From: CALKZN01 sp050633785
GTDB taxonomy: Bacteria; Pseudomonadota; Gammaproteobacteria; Arenicellales; Arenicellaceae
Assembly (NCBI GenBank): GCA_050633785.1
Contig: JBOEHE010000035.1
Location: 1 to 64,000 of the forward strand
Reading direction: 5' to 3'
Length of the DNA: 64,000 nucleotides
Shown here: one piece after another, positions 16,775 through 25,048 of the stretch
How the letters are laid out: every line of letters begins with the position of its first letter
Numbering within the stretch: the first letter of the stretch is position 1
Notes under the pieces: generated by a model
Told to the model about the DNA's origin: nothing
What the model saw: the letters and a program-made list of their open reading frames with translations, nothing else
The model's database searches: none
Position numbers and translations under genes: made by a program

Positions 16775-16940
16775 GAAATAGAGCTCCAGAGTCAATACTT
16801 ATAGCCTTTCAAGGCAATGTTCGTTATGAATAGGTGGGGTGGTCGAAGCCAGTTTATTGGCAGTAACATGCCCCCTGTTGAGCCTATTATGCAGAACAAA
16901 TGTAAAATAAATTTTTTAATAGCGAACCAAAAGTTTTAAA

Positions 16941-16961
16941 AAACGAACTATATGTTCGTTT
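16941..16961. promoter_or_regulatory. Palindromic operator between sulfatase and GlxA-type regulator
   Basis: A perfect inverted repeat has arms AAACGAAC (16941-16948) and GTTCGTTT (16954-16961) around five bases. Extra half-sites GTTCGTTA near 16819 and GCGAACC near 16922 lie in the same intergenic region. The spaced dyad is consistent with AraC/GlxA-family binding. It covers an upstream ATG at 16952, which supports placing the regulator start downstream at 17006. Confidence 0.6.
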
Positions 16962-17005
16962 CTGTTACTATTAATTGCTGTTCTCAAAAAATAGAAGATG
17001 GTGAC

Positions 17006-17947
17006 ATGCGTATCGGATTATTTCTGGACCCACCCTATGGTTTGCTGGCCTATGCAGCAGTTATTGAGGTGCTCTATCAAGTGAAAAACAGGTCGGCTGA
17101 CCTGCAACTTTCGTGGGAAACAATTGGCTTGACTGATGAACCGATAGTCAGCAGCAGTGGCCATAAAACCATACCGGATTGTTCTATAGACTCCGATCAG
17201 ACATACGATCTTATTATGATTTTTGGCGTTTCTTCAGGAAAACCCGAGAAGGCGTTGATCAATTGGTTAAAAGCTCAAGCAAGAAAAGGAACAACTTTGG
17301 GAGGAATCATCTCTGGCACTTGGGTATTAGCCTGGGCAGGACTGTTAACGGATTATCGCTGCACCGTGCACTGGCAGGATCTTGAAGCTTTTCGAGAAAC
17401 CTTTCCTAAAATAAATGTCTGTACCAATCTTTACGTTATAGACAATAAACGCATCAGCTGTTCGGGTGGGCATGCCGCTGCTGATATGATGCTGTATTAT
17501 CTTTCTGACAGTGTCAGTTCGAAGAGTTTGATGGAAGTGGCCGAAGCATTGATACACGAACATATCCGCTCCCCGGATAATCAGCAGCGCATATCGTTAA
17601 GAGCCAGGTTGGGAACGTCTAATGCAAGGGTTATTGCTCTGGCGCAGTATTTGGAAACTTCGGATTACACAGATGCCAGCATTAAGGGGTTTTGTGATGC
17701 GCATGGGGTATCCGTTCGCTGGATGGAAAAGCTGTTTAAAAAACATATAGGTAAAGGCCCCAAAGCCTATCAAATGGAACATCGGCAGTTTCGTGCGCGA
17801 GAATTACTTAACAACACAGATCTTGCCATTGGGGAAATTGCTGCGATCCTCGAATATGCCAGCAGTGCCTATTTCTCGACCGACTTCAAGAAACACAATG
17901 AATGCACTCCTTCTGTTTTTCGAAATAGAGGTGTGAATAGGGCATGA
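17006..17947 (+). CDS. GlxA-type AraC-family regulator (DJ-1/PfpI + HTH)
   Basis: This 313-residue regulator has an N-terminal DJ-1/PfpI-like domain (MRIGLFLDPPYGLLAYAA ... LGGIISGTWVLAWAGLL, ... CSGGHAAADMMLYYLS). The position equivalent to the DJ-1 nucleophile is not a cysteine, as usual in the regulators. The C-terminal AraC double HTH covers residues ~215-310 (GFCDAHGVSVRWMEKLFKK ... AIGEIAAILEYASSAYFSTDFKK). The family includes GbdR and CdhR, which sense betaine or carnitine catabolites. Divergent from a sulfatase with a dyad between, it probably activates that gene. Confidence 0.85.
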   Translation: MRIGLFLDPPYGLLAYAAVIEVLYQVKNRSADLQLSWETIGLTDEPIVSSSGHKTIPDCSIDSDQTYDLIMIFGVSSGKPEKALINWLKAQARKGTTLGGIISGTWVLAWAGLLTDYRCTVHWQDLEAFRETFPKINVCTNLYVIDNKRISCSGGHAAADMMLYYLSDSVSSKSLMEVAEALIHEHIRSPDNQQRISLRARLGTSNARVIALAQYLETSDYTDASIKGFCDAHGVSVRWMEKLFKKHIGKGPKAYQMEHRQFRARELLNNTDLAIGEIAAILEYASSAYFSTDFKKHNECTPSVFRNRGVNRA

Positions 17948-17965
17948 TTTTTGAGAGTTACTTTA

Positions 17966-18247
17966 TTAGTCTAATTTTTTATTAATGCGGTCTAATTTCA
18001 TCAGCATTTTCTTTGACCCGAAATAACTTAAGGTAAAGGTAATTAAACGTATCAGGCTAAAGAAACCCAGCGGAGCACAGATGATCGTAAACGCCAGATC
18101 GAACAGAATTAAGATAATGCAGCACAAGATAACTGCCGCGTGCAGGATTGCCCAGAAATGATAATAACGGATTTTTTTTGGGTCTATTTCAAAGAGATTT
18201 GCCTGATCCAGCAAATCTGATTCTGGTGGTGTATAGGGATCAGTCAT
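17966..18247 (-). CDS. Small two-helix membrane protein, unknown
   Basis: This 93-residue protein starting MTDPYTPPESDLLD has two hydrophobic segments (WAILHAAVILCCIILILFDL and ICAPLGFFSLIRLITFTLSYF) and a basic C-terminus. Its start overlaps the end of the upstream zinc-ribbon gene by eight bases, indicating coupling. The 'DPYxPPxSD' beginning is common to many small proteobacterial membrane proteins of unknown role (recall). I start at 18247; a longer reading from 18322 would lie inside the other gene. Confidence 0.65.
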   Translation of the reverse strand: MTDPYTPPESDLLDQANLFEIDPKKIRYYHFWAILHAAVILCCIILILFDLAFTIICAPLGFFSLIRLITFTLSYFGSKKMLMKLDRINKKLD

Positions 18248-18494
18248 ACTCGGAATCGACCTTGATAGTGGTTTTATAGCCGCAATTTTTGCATTTAAAC
18301 CGTTGTTTCCCCCAACTGGCAAAGACTGTCGCTAAAACCAAGAGGGCAATAAAAGCCCAACCCAATGGGCCCAGAAACATAAGTGGCAGAATTATAGCCA
18401 CAAAAAGGATTTCTCCTAGAAACCAATCGCTGAAAAAGTTACCGGTAATTCTGCGGTTGATGGTGAGTTGTTGCTGGCAGTTCGGGCAATCCAT
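18240..18494 (-). CDS. Zinc-ribbon membrane protein, unknown
   Basis: This 84-residue protein has a split zinc ribbon. CPNC near the N-terminus (residues 3-6) and CKNCG near the C-terminus flank a membrane hairpin (LFVAIILPLMFLGPLGWAFIALLVLATVF). If the hairpin spans the membrane twice, both CxxC pairs lie on the same side and can bind one metal. Function is unknown. It overlaps the next membrane protein gene by eight bases, so the two are probably made together. Confidence 0.65.
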   Translation of the reverse strand: MDCPNCQQQLTINRRITGNFFSDWFLGEILFVAIILPLMFLGPLGWAFIALLVLATVFASWGKQRFKCKNCGYKTTIKVDSEYD

Positions 18495-18515
18495 TAGTAA
18501 ACCTTGGCGCTTGAA

Positions 18516-19679
18516 TCAGTCCTGTTTCGTTTTGTTGTTGAACAGAATGGCTGTCAATGGGTATAACAATTGACCTATCAGATTTTTGGGCAGAGGTTTG
18601 GTCGTACCATAATCAGCTGGCCATTGTTGCTCAGGCATATGATAGGTGTTGAACACGCGGTCAAACAACACAGTATGTGCTGAATAATTGGTGTCAATGG
18701 CTGGTTTTTCTGAACTGTGGTGCCAGTGGTGAAACTGAGGCGTGACGAAGATATATTTCAATGGTCCGAAAGAAAATTTCAGATTGCAATGGATCAGAAT
18801 CGCTTGCAGAGCCGCAAAAGTGACATAGATATTCAAAGTCTGTTCGCCAACACCCAGCAGATACAGCGGTACCATCACCATGGCTCGTTCTGAAAAGACT
18901 TGAATAAAGTGCCCTCTTGAACCCGCCAGCCAGTCCAGATTCTCTATGGAATGGTGTACAGCGTGAATAGGCCAGAGCAGATTAACTTCATGATACATGC
19001 GATGTTCCCAGTACAAGACAAGGTCAGCGCACAAAATCACCAAAACGACCTGCAGTAACACTGGCATGGATTGAACGACCTGTTGCACCGAATCACTCAA
19101 TGCCCAGTCGAAGTGGGTGACATGGTAGTTGGCAAAGATCAGGATCGCGGATATGGCCAAATGGTTGAAACAAAAATAGAAAAAATCCAGGCTCCATTGG
19201 GCGCGGAATATGACCTGATTCTTGTATTTTGGAAACAGTTTTTCCAGAGTCATAAAGATAAACACTGACCCCAGAAAGGCCAGGATCAACCAGTCAATTC
19301 CAAGGGATAGGCGTCTTGGTTCAACCGGACCTACTGGAATAGTATAGCCACCCAGCAAAAAAGCGATTCCTGTTAGACTGATTCCTGCAAGTCCGAGTTT
19401 CATGTATTTTCGTTTGTTGAGAATTAAGGTCAGAACACCAAAGAACAGGGAAAAATACATGCCGTATTTTAACACTTGTTGCAGAAATACAGAATCGTAG
19501 GCCTGGCGCAACTCGATAGTGGTTAGATACGATGGATAAAGATAGGCCAGTACGGCCAGCAAACTCAATGCGCCCAGAAAAAATGAGCAGACGCCGCTTA
19601 TTTTGCCTTCACCAAATCGCAACTCCCGGTCTGTGTCTACCGCAACAACGCGGTCCTTGTATTCATAGTCCTTGCTCAT
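18516..19679 (-). CDS. Sterol desaturase/fatty acid hydroxylase-family membrane enzyme
   Basis: This 387-residue membrane di-iron enzyme has several hydrophobic helices in residues ~20-230, then the histidine clusters WEHRMYHE, HAVHHS and FHHWHHSSE, and a final HTVLFDRVFNTYH. These are the clusters of the fatty-acid-hydroxylase superfamily, which oxidises lipids with O2. I start at ATG 19679 because GGAGAG lies about nine bases upstream. The substrate could be a sterol, ornithine lipid, alkylglycerol or fatty acid; no neighbour resolves this. Confidence 0.8.
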   Translation of the reverse strand: MSKDYEYKDRVVAVDTDRELRFGEGKISGVCSFFLGALSLLAVLAYLYPSYLTTIELRQAYDSVFLQQVLKYGMYFSLFFGVLTLILNKRKYMKLGLAGISLTGIAFLLGGYTIPVGPVEPRRLSLGIDWLILAFLGSVFIFMTLEKLFPKYKNQVIFRAQWSLDFFYFCFNHLAISAILIFANYHVTHFDWALSDSVQQVVQSMPVLLQVVLVILCADLVLYWEHRMYHEVNLLWPIHAVHHSIENLDWLAGSRGHFIQVFSERAMVMVPLYLLGVGEQTLNIYVTFAALQAILIHCNLKFSFGPLKYIFVTPQFHHWHHSSEKPAIDTNYSAHTVLFDRVFNTYHMPEQQWPADYGTTKPLPKNLIGQLLYPLTAILFNNKTKQD

Positions 19680-19816
19680 AATCAACTCTCCAAATCTGAG
19701 CGGCAACTTTACCCTGAATTTGTCTGTTGAACAAATTGTGTGTGATTGCTTATTGCAACAAAGTCTTATATTGGGCTAGACCAGAACTTGTGGTTAATTT
19801 GCTCTCAGAGGATTAT

Positions 19817-20248
19817 TTATCGCCAGAAATATGGCCCGGAGCTATGACGTCCAATACGGTCTTCCGGGTTGGCATATTGGCAATGTTCAAACGACAGGCA
19901 GCCGCAACCTATGCAGTTTGTCAGTCCTTTTTTCAGAGATTGGAGTTCAGCCAGACGTTCATCTATGCGCTGAACCCAGGTGCTAGATAATTCAGACCAG
20001 TCCTCGCGGGTTGGCGTGCGGCTGGCAGGCAGTTTTGCCAGTTCTGCGGCAATTTCATCCAGAGAAAGTCCAATACGTTGAGCAAAAACGATAAATGCCA
20101 GCCGGCGCAGCACAGAGCGGTGATAGCGTCGGTGTCCTGAACCTGCCCGTTCGGATTGAATCAGACCGCGTTCTTCATAAAAACGCAAGGCGGAAGACGC
20201 AACGCCACTGCGCCTTGAAATTGCACTGATCGTTAAAATAGTTTCCAT
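19817..20248 (-). CDS. soxR: SoxR, redox-sensing MerR-family regulator
   Basis: This 143-residue MerR-family protein has an N-terminal winged helix (SAISRRSGVASSALRFYEERGLI) and a dimerisation helix. The [2Fe-2S] motif CIGCGCLSFEHC has the Cys-X2-Cys-X-Cys-X5-Cys spacing diagnostic of SoxR. It senses redox-cycling compounds or superoxide through cluster oxidation. I choose METILTIS at 20248 as start; a Met six codons upstream is possible. It is divergent from an unknown gene at 20342, and the shared region has a textbook SoxR site. Confidence 0.93.
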   Translation of the reverse strand: METILTISAISRRSGVASSALRFYEERGLIQSERAGSGHRRYHRSVLRRLAFIVFAQRIGLSLDEIAAELAKLPASRTPTREDWSELSSTWVQRIDERLAELQSLKKGLTNCIGCGCLSFEHCQYANPEDRIGRHSSGPYFWR

Positions 20249-20275
20249 AGCCGTTAATAAAATCATAATTTCTTA

Positions 20276-20306
20276 TTGACTTCAAGTTAACTTGAACTTT
20301 TATATT
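20276..20306 (+). promoter_or_regulatory. SoxR-type promoter with 19-bp spacer
   Basis: A -35 TTGACT at 20276 and a -10 TATATT at 20301 are separated by 19 bases, the overlong spacing typical of MerR/SoxR-activated promoters. The perfect palindrome TTCAAGTTAACTTGAA at 20281-20296 lies between them. The core CAAGTTAACTTG is the known SoxR box. It points toward the gene at 20342. Confidence 0.9.
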
Positions 20307-20341
20307 GTGCAAACACTAACCACATTAATCGGAGGTATTCG

Positions 20342-20788
20342 ATGAATACACATACTGAAAAAGTGCTTGAAAACAACGACTACTACACGTTCTATCTGAC
20401 GGAAGATGATGCCGTTCTGGTGTTTGACTGGAAACCAATTAAAGGACTGAGTATTAATAGCTTTCAGAGCGCTATTGCCGAATTCGCAGCACAATGCGAG
20501 CAACACAAACCAACGCGAGCAGTTATCGATGCAGCTGCTCTGGACCAGCAAAGCCCCGCTGTTGCCTGGTTGCGCGGACAGAACAATGAAGAGGGTGAAC
20601 CAGAATACTTGAGTTGGTGGATGAGCAATATAGTGCCTCACTATAATAATGCCGGAATCCTCAGCCTGGCTGTTGGCACTGGAGACCCCAATGCTCCAGG
20701 CGAATTGCCGGAAGCAGGCCCTGAAGTGAATTTCAAAATGGGCTATTTCCAGGATTTTGCCACTGCAATCCAATGGCAGTGTTCTTAA
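20342..20788 (+). CDS. Unknown protein under a SoxR promoter
   Basis: This 148-residue soluble acidic protein starts after GGAGG. No signal peptide or membrane segment is seen. The pattern (DDAVLVFDWKPIKG ... AIAEFAAQCEQHKPTRAVIDAAAL ... NAGILSLAVGTG ... GYFQDFATAIQWQ) suggests an alternating alpha/beta fold, loosely like a STAS/SpoIIAA domain, but I cannot name the family. The direct SoxR control predicts induction by redox-cycling agents such as phenazines or quinones. A terminator follows at 20802, so it is a single-gene unit. Confidence 0.75.
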   Translation: MNTHTEKVLENNDYYTFYLTEDDAVLVFDWKPIKGLSINSFQSAIAEFAAQCEQHKPTRAVIDAAALDQQSPAVAWLRGQNNEEGEPEYLSWWMSNIVPHYNNAGILSLAVGTGDPNAPGELPEAGPEVNFKMGYFQDFATAIQWQCS

Positions 20789-20801
20789 TTGTCCGCCCAG
20801 A

Positions 20802-20839
20802 TGCAGAAGGCGTTAATAAAACGTCTTCTGCACATTTTT
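20802..20839 (+). terminator. Rho-independent terminator
   Basis: Arms TGCAGAAGGCG (20802-20812) and CGTCTTCTGCA (20822-20832) pair with one G-U, then a T run follows at 20835-20839. It lies 14 bases after the stop of the SoxR-controlled gene and before the promoter of the next pair. Confidence 0.8.
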
Positions 20840-20854
20840 GCAGTTTTTATATTG

Positions 20855-20872
20855 GTATATATTAGTATATAC
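20855..20872. promoter_or_regulatory. Palindrome upstream of the nucleotidyltransferase gene
   Basis: A perfect inverted repeat GTATATA-TTAG-TATATAC lies 7-25 bases before the ATG at 20880, overlapping the expected promoter -10 area. Toxin-antitoxin pairs often autoregulate through such a site, and the downstream protein has a ribbon-helix-helix-like tail. Assignment as its operator is inferred. Confidence 0.5.
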
Positions 20873-20879
20873 TCGATAT

Positions 20880-21353
20880 ATGTCTTTCCTTGAAAAAATT
20901 TGTACGACCTTGAGCGCCGCACGTTTGCCTTATGCACTGGTTGGTGGTCATGCCGTAGCCTTGCATGGTGCAGTCAGAGGCACTGTTGATGTCGATTTTG
21001 TTGTTGAGTGGAAGCTGGAAACGCTGATCCATATTGAGGAACTATTCAAGCAGCATAGCTTAGTGTCACGTTTGCCTATTACTGCCGAAGACGTGTTTAA
21101 CTTTCGTGAAGAATACATTAAAAATCGTAACCTCATTGCCTGGAATTTTTACAATCCCAGTGATGTCACTGAACAAGTTGATATCATCATCAACTATGAT
21201 CTCAATATCAAAGATGTTATTGAATTTGAGACGCCTCGTACATTGATCATGGTGCTGAATGTGCCACGACTGCTTGATATGAAACGGGCATCTGGGCGGC
21301 CTCAAGACCTTGAAGACGTTGCTGCTTTAGAGAAAGTGTTAGCACAAAAATAA
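20880..21353 (+). CDS. Nucleotidyltransferase-fold protein, putative toxin (AbiEii-like)
   Basis: This 157-residue minimal nucleotidyltransferase has the GG...D-x-D signature in YALVGGHAVALHGAVRG then TVDVDFVVE. A further acidic strand (VDIIINYD) and a conserved tail KRASGRPQDLEDVAAL follow. This layout is that of DUF1814/AbiEii/MenT-like proteins, several of which are toxins that modify tRNA. I start at ATG 20880. The stop codon overlaps the start of the next gene (TAATG). An alternative is a housekeeping-type nucleotidyltransferase of unknown substrate. Confidence 0.75.
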   Translation: MSFLEKICTTLSAARLPYALVGGHAVALHGAVRGTVDVDFVVEWKLETLIHIEELFKQHSLVSRLPITAEDVFNFREEYIKNRNLIAWNFYNPSDVTEQVDIIINYDLNIKDVIEFETPRTLIMVLNVPRLLDMKRASGRPQDLEDVAALEKVLAQK

Positions 21354-21646
21354 TGAAAGCCCTGCAAAAATTCAGTGATGAGTATCTGGAGCAATGCCGT
21401 GAGATGAGCACTGAACAGATCGTGCGTTTTCTAGATGATTTCAGGCGTTTGCATGGTGCAAAAAACCATACACAACCTCATACTATTTCAGTGCAGAAAA
21501 GCACCAGTCCATCAAAACTGATCAGCATGAAAGTGCCTGAGGATTTGCTATTCGTTTTCAGAACGAAAGCGGCCATGACTGACACCCCCTATCAGACCCA
21601 GATCAAGAAATTGATGCTGCAATGGGTAGTTGAAGAAGAGAGTTAA
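21353..21646 (+). CDS. Putative antitoxin partner of the nucleotidyltransferase
   Basis: This 97-residue protein overlaps the nucleotidyltransferase stop codon by one base, so it is translationally coupled. The N-terminal half is helical and polar. The C-terminal half (ISMKVPEDLLFVFRTKAA ... YQTQIKKLMLQWV) looks like a BrnA/CopG-type ribbon-helix-helix DNA-binding end. Together with the operator-like palindrome upstream, this supports an antitoxin or repressor role, though no antitoxin of this exact kind can be named. Confidence 0.65.
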   Translation: MKALQKFSDEYLEQCREMSTEQIVRFLDDFRRLHGAKNHTQPHTISVQKSTSPSKLISMKVPEDLLFVFRTKAAMTDTPYQTQIKKLMLQWVVEEES

Positions 21647-21713
21647 GGATAGTGAGTTAAGCAGCACAGCTGAGAATGAAGGGTCAGCGACAGAAAATGC
21701 AGTCAATGGAGAA

Positions 21714-22175
21714 CTAAACCGCGAGTTCTTTCATTTCAACCCTGATACCTGAGTCAGCAATGGTGAGCCGAGCCAGTGACACCGGCAACTTGAAACGCCG
21801 AGGACCAGCGCTGCCGGGGTTCAGATATAAAACGCCATCAAGCCACTGCTCTTTTGGCATATGTGAATGACCGCTGATCACAACATTCATCCCTGCGGCC
21901 TGAGGGTCGATGTCCAGATCTTCCAGCCGGTGAAGAATATACAGATACTTACCGTCGACTTTTAGCACCTCGACCTCAGGAAACTCATCGCCCCAGGGAG
22001 ACTTGTCAATGTTTCCCCGGACAATAGACAAGGGTGCAATCTTCTGCAATTGACTGACCACATCGGGTGAGCCTATATCACCTGCATGCACGATAAAATC
22101 TGAACCTTGAAGATAGTCGCAGGCTTCAGGTCGAAGCAGACCATGGGTATCTGAGATGACGCCTATAATAGCCAT
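21714..22175 (-). CDS. YfcE/MJ0936-type metallophosphoesterase
   Basis: This 153-residue calcineurin-like phosphoesterase carries the metal motifs in order: DTHG (residues ~9-12), HAGDIG, RGNID (GNxD form), and SGHSHMPKE, then LNPGSAGPRR. Length and motif set match the small YfcE/MJ0936 phosphodiesterase family, which uses two metal ions. It is cytoplasmic. The physiological substrate is not known for most members. Confidence 0.85.
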   Translation of the reverse strand: MAIIGVISDTHGLLRPEACDYLQGSDFIVHAGDIGSPDVVSQLQKIAPLSIVRGNIDKSPWGDEFPEVEVLKVDGKYLYILHRLEDLDIDPQAAGMNVVISGHSHMPKEQWLDGVLYLNPGSAGPRRFKLPVSLARLTIADSGIRVEMKELAV

Positions 22176-22206
22176 GGTCTGTTCCCGTTATTAGTTGGCT
22201 TGTCAG

Positions 22207-22623
22207 TCATTTATAGTCGATTTTCAGATTTATCTGACTCCAGAATTTCCATTGTTCACCTTCCTTTTTGAAAATACCTAATGTATCTCGTTCATTATCT
22301 TTGAATTGAAAACCACTGACTTCTTTTAGCAAAAATTTGAACCGGGCATAGGCATAATCTTTGTCTTCCCCGATAAATGAAAAATTTAATAATTCAAAAT
22401 CAAAATTATATACCTTGGCTATTTCTTCTAGGTTATCTTTCTGGGAGGCATAGGTAGGTGATTGACTGTGCAAGGTGTTCATTATGCCTTCGATGTCTTC
22501 AACCGTGGATAATGCGAGGTGAGCAGTAACCAATTCCTTCAACTGAGCGTCAGTGCCAGCAATGGCTTGCATTGTGATGCTGAATGTTGCAAATAGACAA
22601 ATCGTACACATCAATTTTTTCAT
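22207..22623 (-). CDS. Secreted small protein, NTF2-like fold suspected
   Basis: This 138-residue exported protein has a signal peptide at residues 1-22 (MKKLMCTICLFATFSITMQA then IAG). The mature part has helices followed by beta strands with ARFKFLLKEVSGFQF and GEQWKFWSQINLKIDY, a pattern like NTF2/SnoaL-type proteins (inference). No catalytic motif is obvious. It shares orientation with the phosphoesterase gene, about 30 bases away. Confidence 0.65.
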   Translation of the reverse strand: MKKLMCTICLFATFSITMQAIAGTDAQLKELVTAHLALSTVEDIEGIMNTLHSQSPTYASQKDNLEEIAKVYNFDFELLNFSFIGEDKDYAYARFKFLLKEVSGFQFKDNERDTLGIFKKEGEQWKFWSQINLKIDYK

Positions 22624-22809
22624 AGTTATTTCTGCATTACAGTGGTTTGAATCAAAAACGCCCAGAGCTTAAAAGTCTCAGTGAATCATCTCTGTAGTAA
22701 ATGATACCAATGTTGTCTTGTATACGTCTTTAAAAAATAAAGGTAGAGTCAGACATCTATTAATTCTGAATGATTTATTTTCACAGAACCTGCCGGTGGG
22801 TTAACAAAG

Positions 22810-22816
22810 CTGTCAT
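22810..22816 (+). promoter_or_regulatory. Possible Pho-box half-site upstream of phoX
   Basis: CTGTCAT, one half of the PhoB-binding direct repeat, lies 60 bases before the phoX start. A degenerate second copy (CTGCTAA) begins 13 bases later instead of the expected 11. A single 7-base match can occur by chance. Confidence 0.25.
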
Positions 22817-22875
22817 CTTCACCTGCTAATTTATCGCCTTTCGTTTATTTCAGGCTTTATAACGTAGAGGTAAAA

Positions 22876-24729
22876 ATGTCGTCAATTGAGAAAAAAGGAC
22901 AATCGGCTGCGGTTGAATTCGATGCTTTGGTTGAAAATGCAATGACCCGCCGTCAATTCATTGGTGCAGGTGTTGCATTTGGAGCATCGGCTTTTGTTGC
23001 TGGTTGCAGCACCAAGCAACCACCGATTCAAGTGAGCAAAACACTCTCTTTCACACCTGTGGCAGCCAGTGTCGCGGACACCATCACCGTGCCAGAAGGT
23101 TTCAACTGGCAGGTCTTAACCAGTTGGGGTGATCCTTTATGGAGTGCGGGTGTTGAGTTTGACCATCAATCACGTGGCACCGGAGCATCCCAAGAACTGG
23201 CCATGGGTGATAACAACGATGGCATGGCCTTTTACACCAAGGGCAATAAGCACATCATCGCGGTGAATAACGAATATGTCAATCGCTCAATTATTCATGG
23301 CAATCGTCCTGATGGAAAGCCCGTCAATGCTGATGATGTGAGAAAAAGCAAAGCCGGTCACGGCGTGACCGTGATGGAAGTTTCTGAGCAGAATGGCCGG
23401 TGGAACGTGGTGAAAGACTCACCCTACAACCGCCGAATCACTGCCGATACAGCCATGCTTATCACAGGGCCTGCCAGAGGGCATGAGCTGCTCAGAACTG
23501 CGGCAGATTCACAAGGCGTTGTGGCCAAAGGTACATTTAATAATTGCGGCAATGGAGAAACTCCCTGGGGAACCTATCTGGCTTGCGAAGAAAACTTCAA
23601 TGGCTATTTTTCCAGCAGCGACAAAGACTATGAAATCAGTGATGAGTTGAAACGCTACGGTGTTTCCCACAAGGATCGTGGCTACGGTTGGTCAATGACG
23701 GATGAGCGCTTTGACATCAGCAAACATCCGACCGAGCCGAATCGTTTTGGCTATATCGTTGAGATTGACCCAACCGACCCGAACTCAACACCGAAAAAAC
23801 GCACCGCTTTGGGGCGTTTCAAACACGAGAATGCTGAAGTCGTTCTGGCCGACAACGGACATGTGGTTGTTTATATGGGCGATGACGAACGAGGAGAATT
23901 CCTGTACAAATTCGTCAGTGCTAATAAATACCAAAAAGGCGCAGACAACACAGACTTGCTGGAACAAGGCAGTCTGTATGTGGCTAAATTTGCTGATGAT
24001 CAAACCGGTCAATGGCTGGCCCTGACGCCCGAAACAACGGGCATGACAGAAGCAGAAATCTGCATCTACACTCGAATGGCTGCTTCAACTGTCGGTGCAA
24101 CCACCATGGACCGTCCGGAATGGGTGGCTGCTAATCCCGTCAAAGCCGAAGTCTGTTGCGCATTGACCAACAACAAAAACCGGGCTGTGAAACCCAATGC
24201 TGGCGGTGATGAAACTCCAGTTAACGGACCCAATCCACGTGAGAAAAATAACTACGGCCAAATCGTTCGATGGACAGAAACTGGCGGTGATCACACGGCT
24301 CTGGCTTTCAAATGGGATTTGTTCGTTACAGCAGGCAACCCAACCGTTCACAGCGATGCCTATGCAGGCTCGAGCAACATCAACCAAGCCAATATCTTCA
24401 ATTCACCTGACGGCATCAAATACGATTCTCAAGGTCGCCTGTGGATTCAAACCGACGGCAAATACAGCAACAAAGGTGACTTTGCCAACATGGGCAACAA
24501 CCAAATGCTGCTGGGCGACACCGCCACTGGTGAAATCAAACGTTTTATGACCGGTCCCAAGGAATGCGAAATCACCGGCATCACCTGGAGCGCTGACAAA
24601 AAGACCCTGTTTGTCGGCATCCAACACCCCGGCGAAAAAGGCAACTCCCACTGGCCAGCCGGTGGTAACACCGTGCCACGGTCATCCATTGTCGCGATTC
24701 GTCGTGATGATGGTGGTTTGATTGGGTAA
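22876..24729 (+). CDS. phoX: PhoX-family phosphatase (Tat-exported)
   Basis: This 617-residue protein of the DUF839/PhoX family is a calcium/iron-dependent alkaline phosphatase that releases phosphate from organic esters in the periplasm or outside. The N-terminus has a twin-arginine signal offset by 30 residues (TRRQFIGAGVAFGASAFVAGC), ending in a cysteine that could be lipidated. Family hallmarks are NNCGNGETPWGTYLACEENFNGYF, LGRFKHENAEV and the C-terminal PGEKGNSHWPAGG. The start follows GAGG. A strong terminator follows the gene, so it is monocistronic. Confidence 0.88.
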   Translation: MSSIEKKGQSAAVEFDALVENAMTRRQFIGAGVAFGASAFVAGCSTKQPPIQVSKTLSFTPVAASVADTITVPEGFNWQVLTSWGDPLWSAGVEFDHQSRGTGASQELAMGDNNDGMAFYTKGNKHIIAVNNEYVNRSIIHGNRPDGKPVNADDVRKSKAGHGVTVMEVSEQNGRWNVVKDSPYNRRITADTAMLITGPARGHELLRTAADSQGVVAKGTFNNCGNGETPWGTYLACEENFNGYFSSSDKDYEISDELKRYGVSHKDRGYGWSMTDERFDISKHPTEPNRFGYIVEIDPTDPNSTPKKRTALGRFKHENAEVVLADNGHVVVYMGDDERGEFLYKFVSANKYQKGADNTDLLEQGSLYVAKFADDQTGQWLALTPETTGMTEAEICIYTRMAASTVGATTMDRPEWVAANPVKAEVCCALTNNKNRAVKPNAGGDETPVNGPNPREKNNYGQIVRWTETGGDHTALAFKWDLFVTAGNPTVHSDAYAGSSNINQANIFNSPDGIKYDSQGRLWIQTDGKYSNKGDFANMGNNQMLLGDTATGEIKRFMTGPKECEITGITWSADKKTLFVGIQHPGEKGNSHWPAGGNTVPRSSIVAIRRDDGGLIG

Positions 24730-24799
24730 TTAAAAGATAAAAAGGATAGTATTGCAGGCGACTTCGCAAAAGGCATGACTGCATTGAAAGGAAATAAAG

Positions 24800-24855
24800 C
24801 CCTGCCGGATGCTGGATCGATTGATCCTGGTGTTCGGCAGGGTTTTGTTGTTTTT
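24800..24855 (+). terminator. Terminator after phoX
   Basis: Arms CCCTGCCG (24800-24807) and CGGCAGGG (24835-24842) with an inner GGATC/GATCC pairing form a long stem, followed by a T-rich run. It lies about 70 bases after the phoX stop. Confidence 0.85.
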
Positions 24856-25048
24856 GTCGTTAGATTTGGTTTGGAAGTAATGTTAGAGCACTTAAATTTA
24901 GTAAATGTATTTTTAAGGAAAAGAACCCTTTTGAAATAAAACAGACAGACCCCATTTATTTCATTACGATATTATGAACCCCTTAAATAATACTTACTGT
25001 CCGTTTATTGTTTAGAAATTAATTAGCTGTTTAGTTCAAGGAGGCCAT

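Noticed and set aside
16093..16804. Two plus-strand frames opposite the sulfatase
   Set aside because: Antisense to the intact sulfatase with its CTPAR motif; no ribosome sites or domain content.
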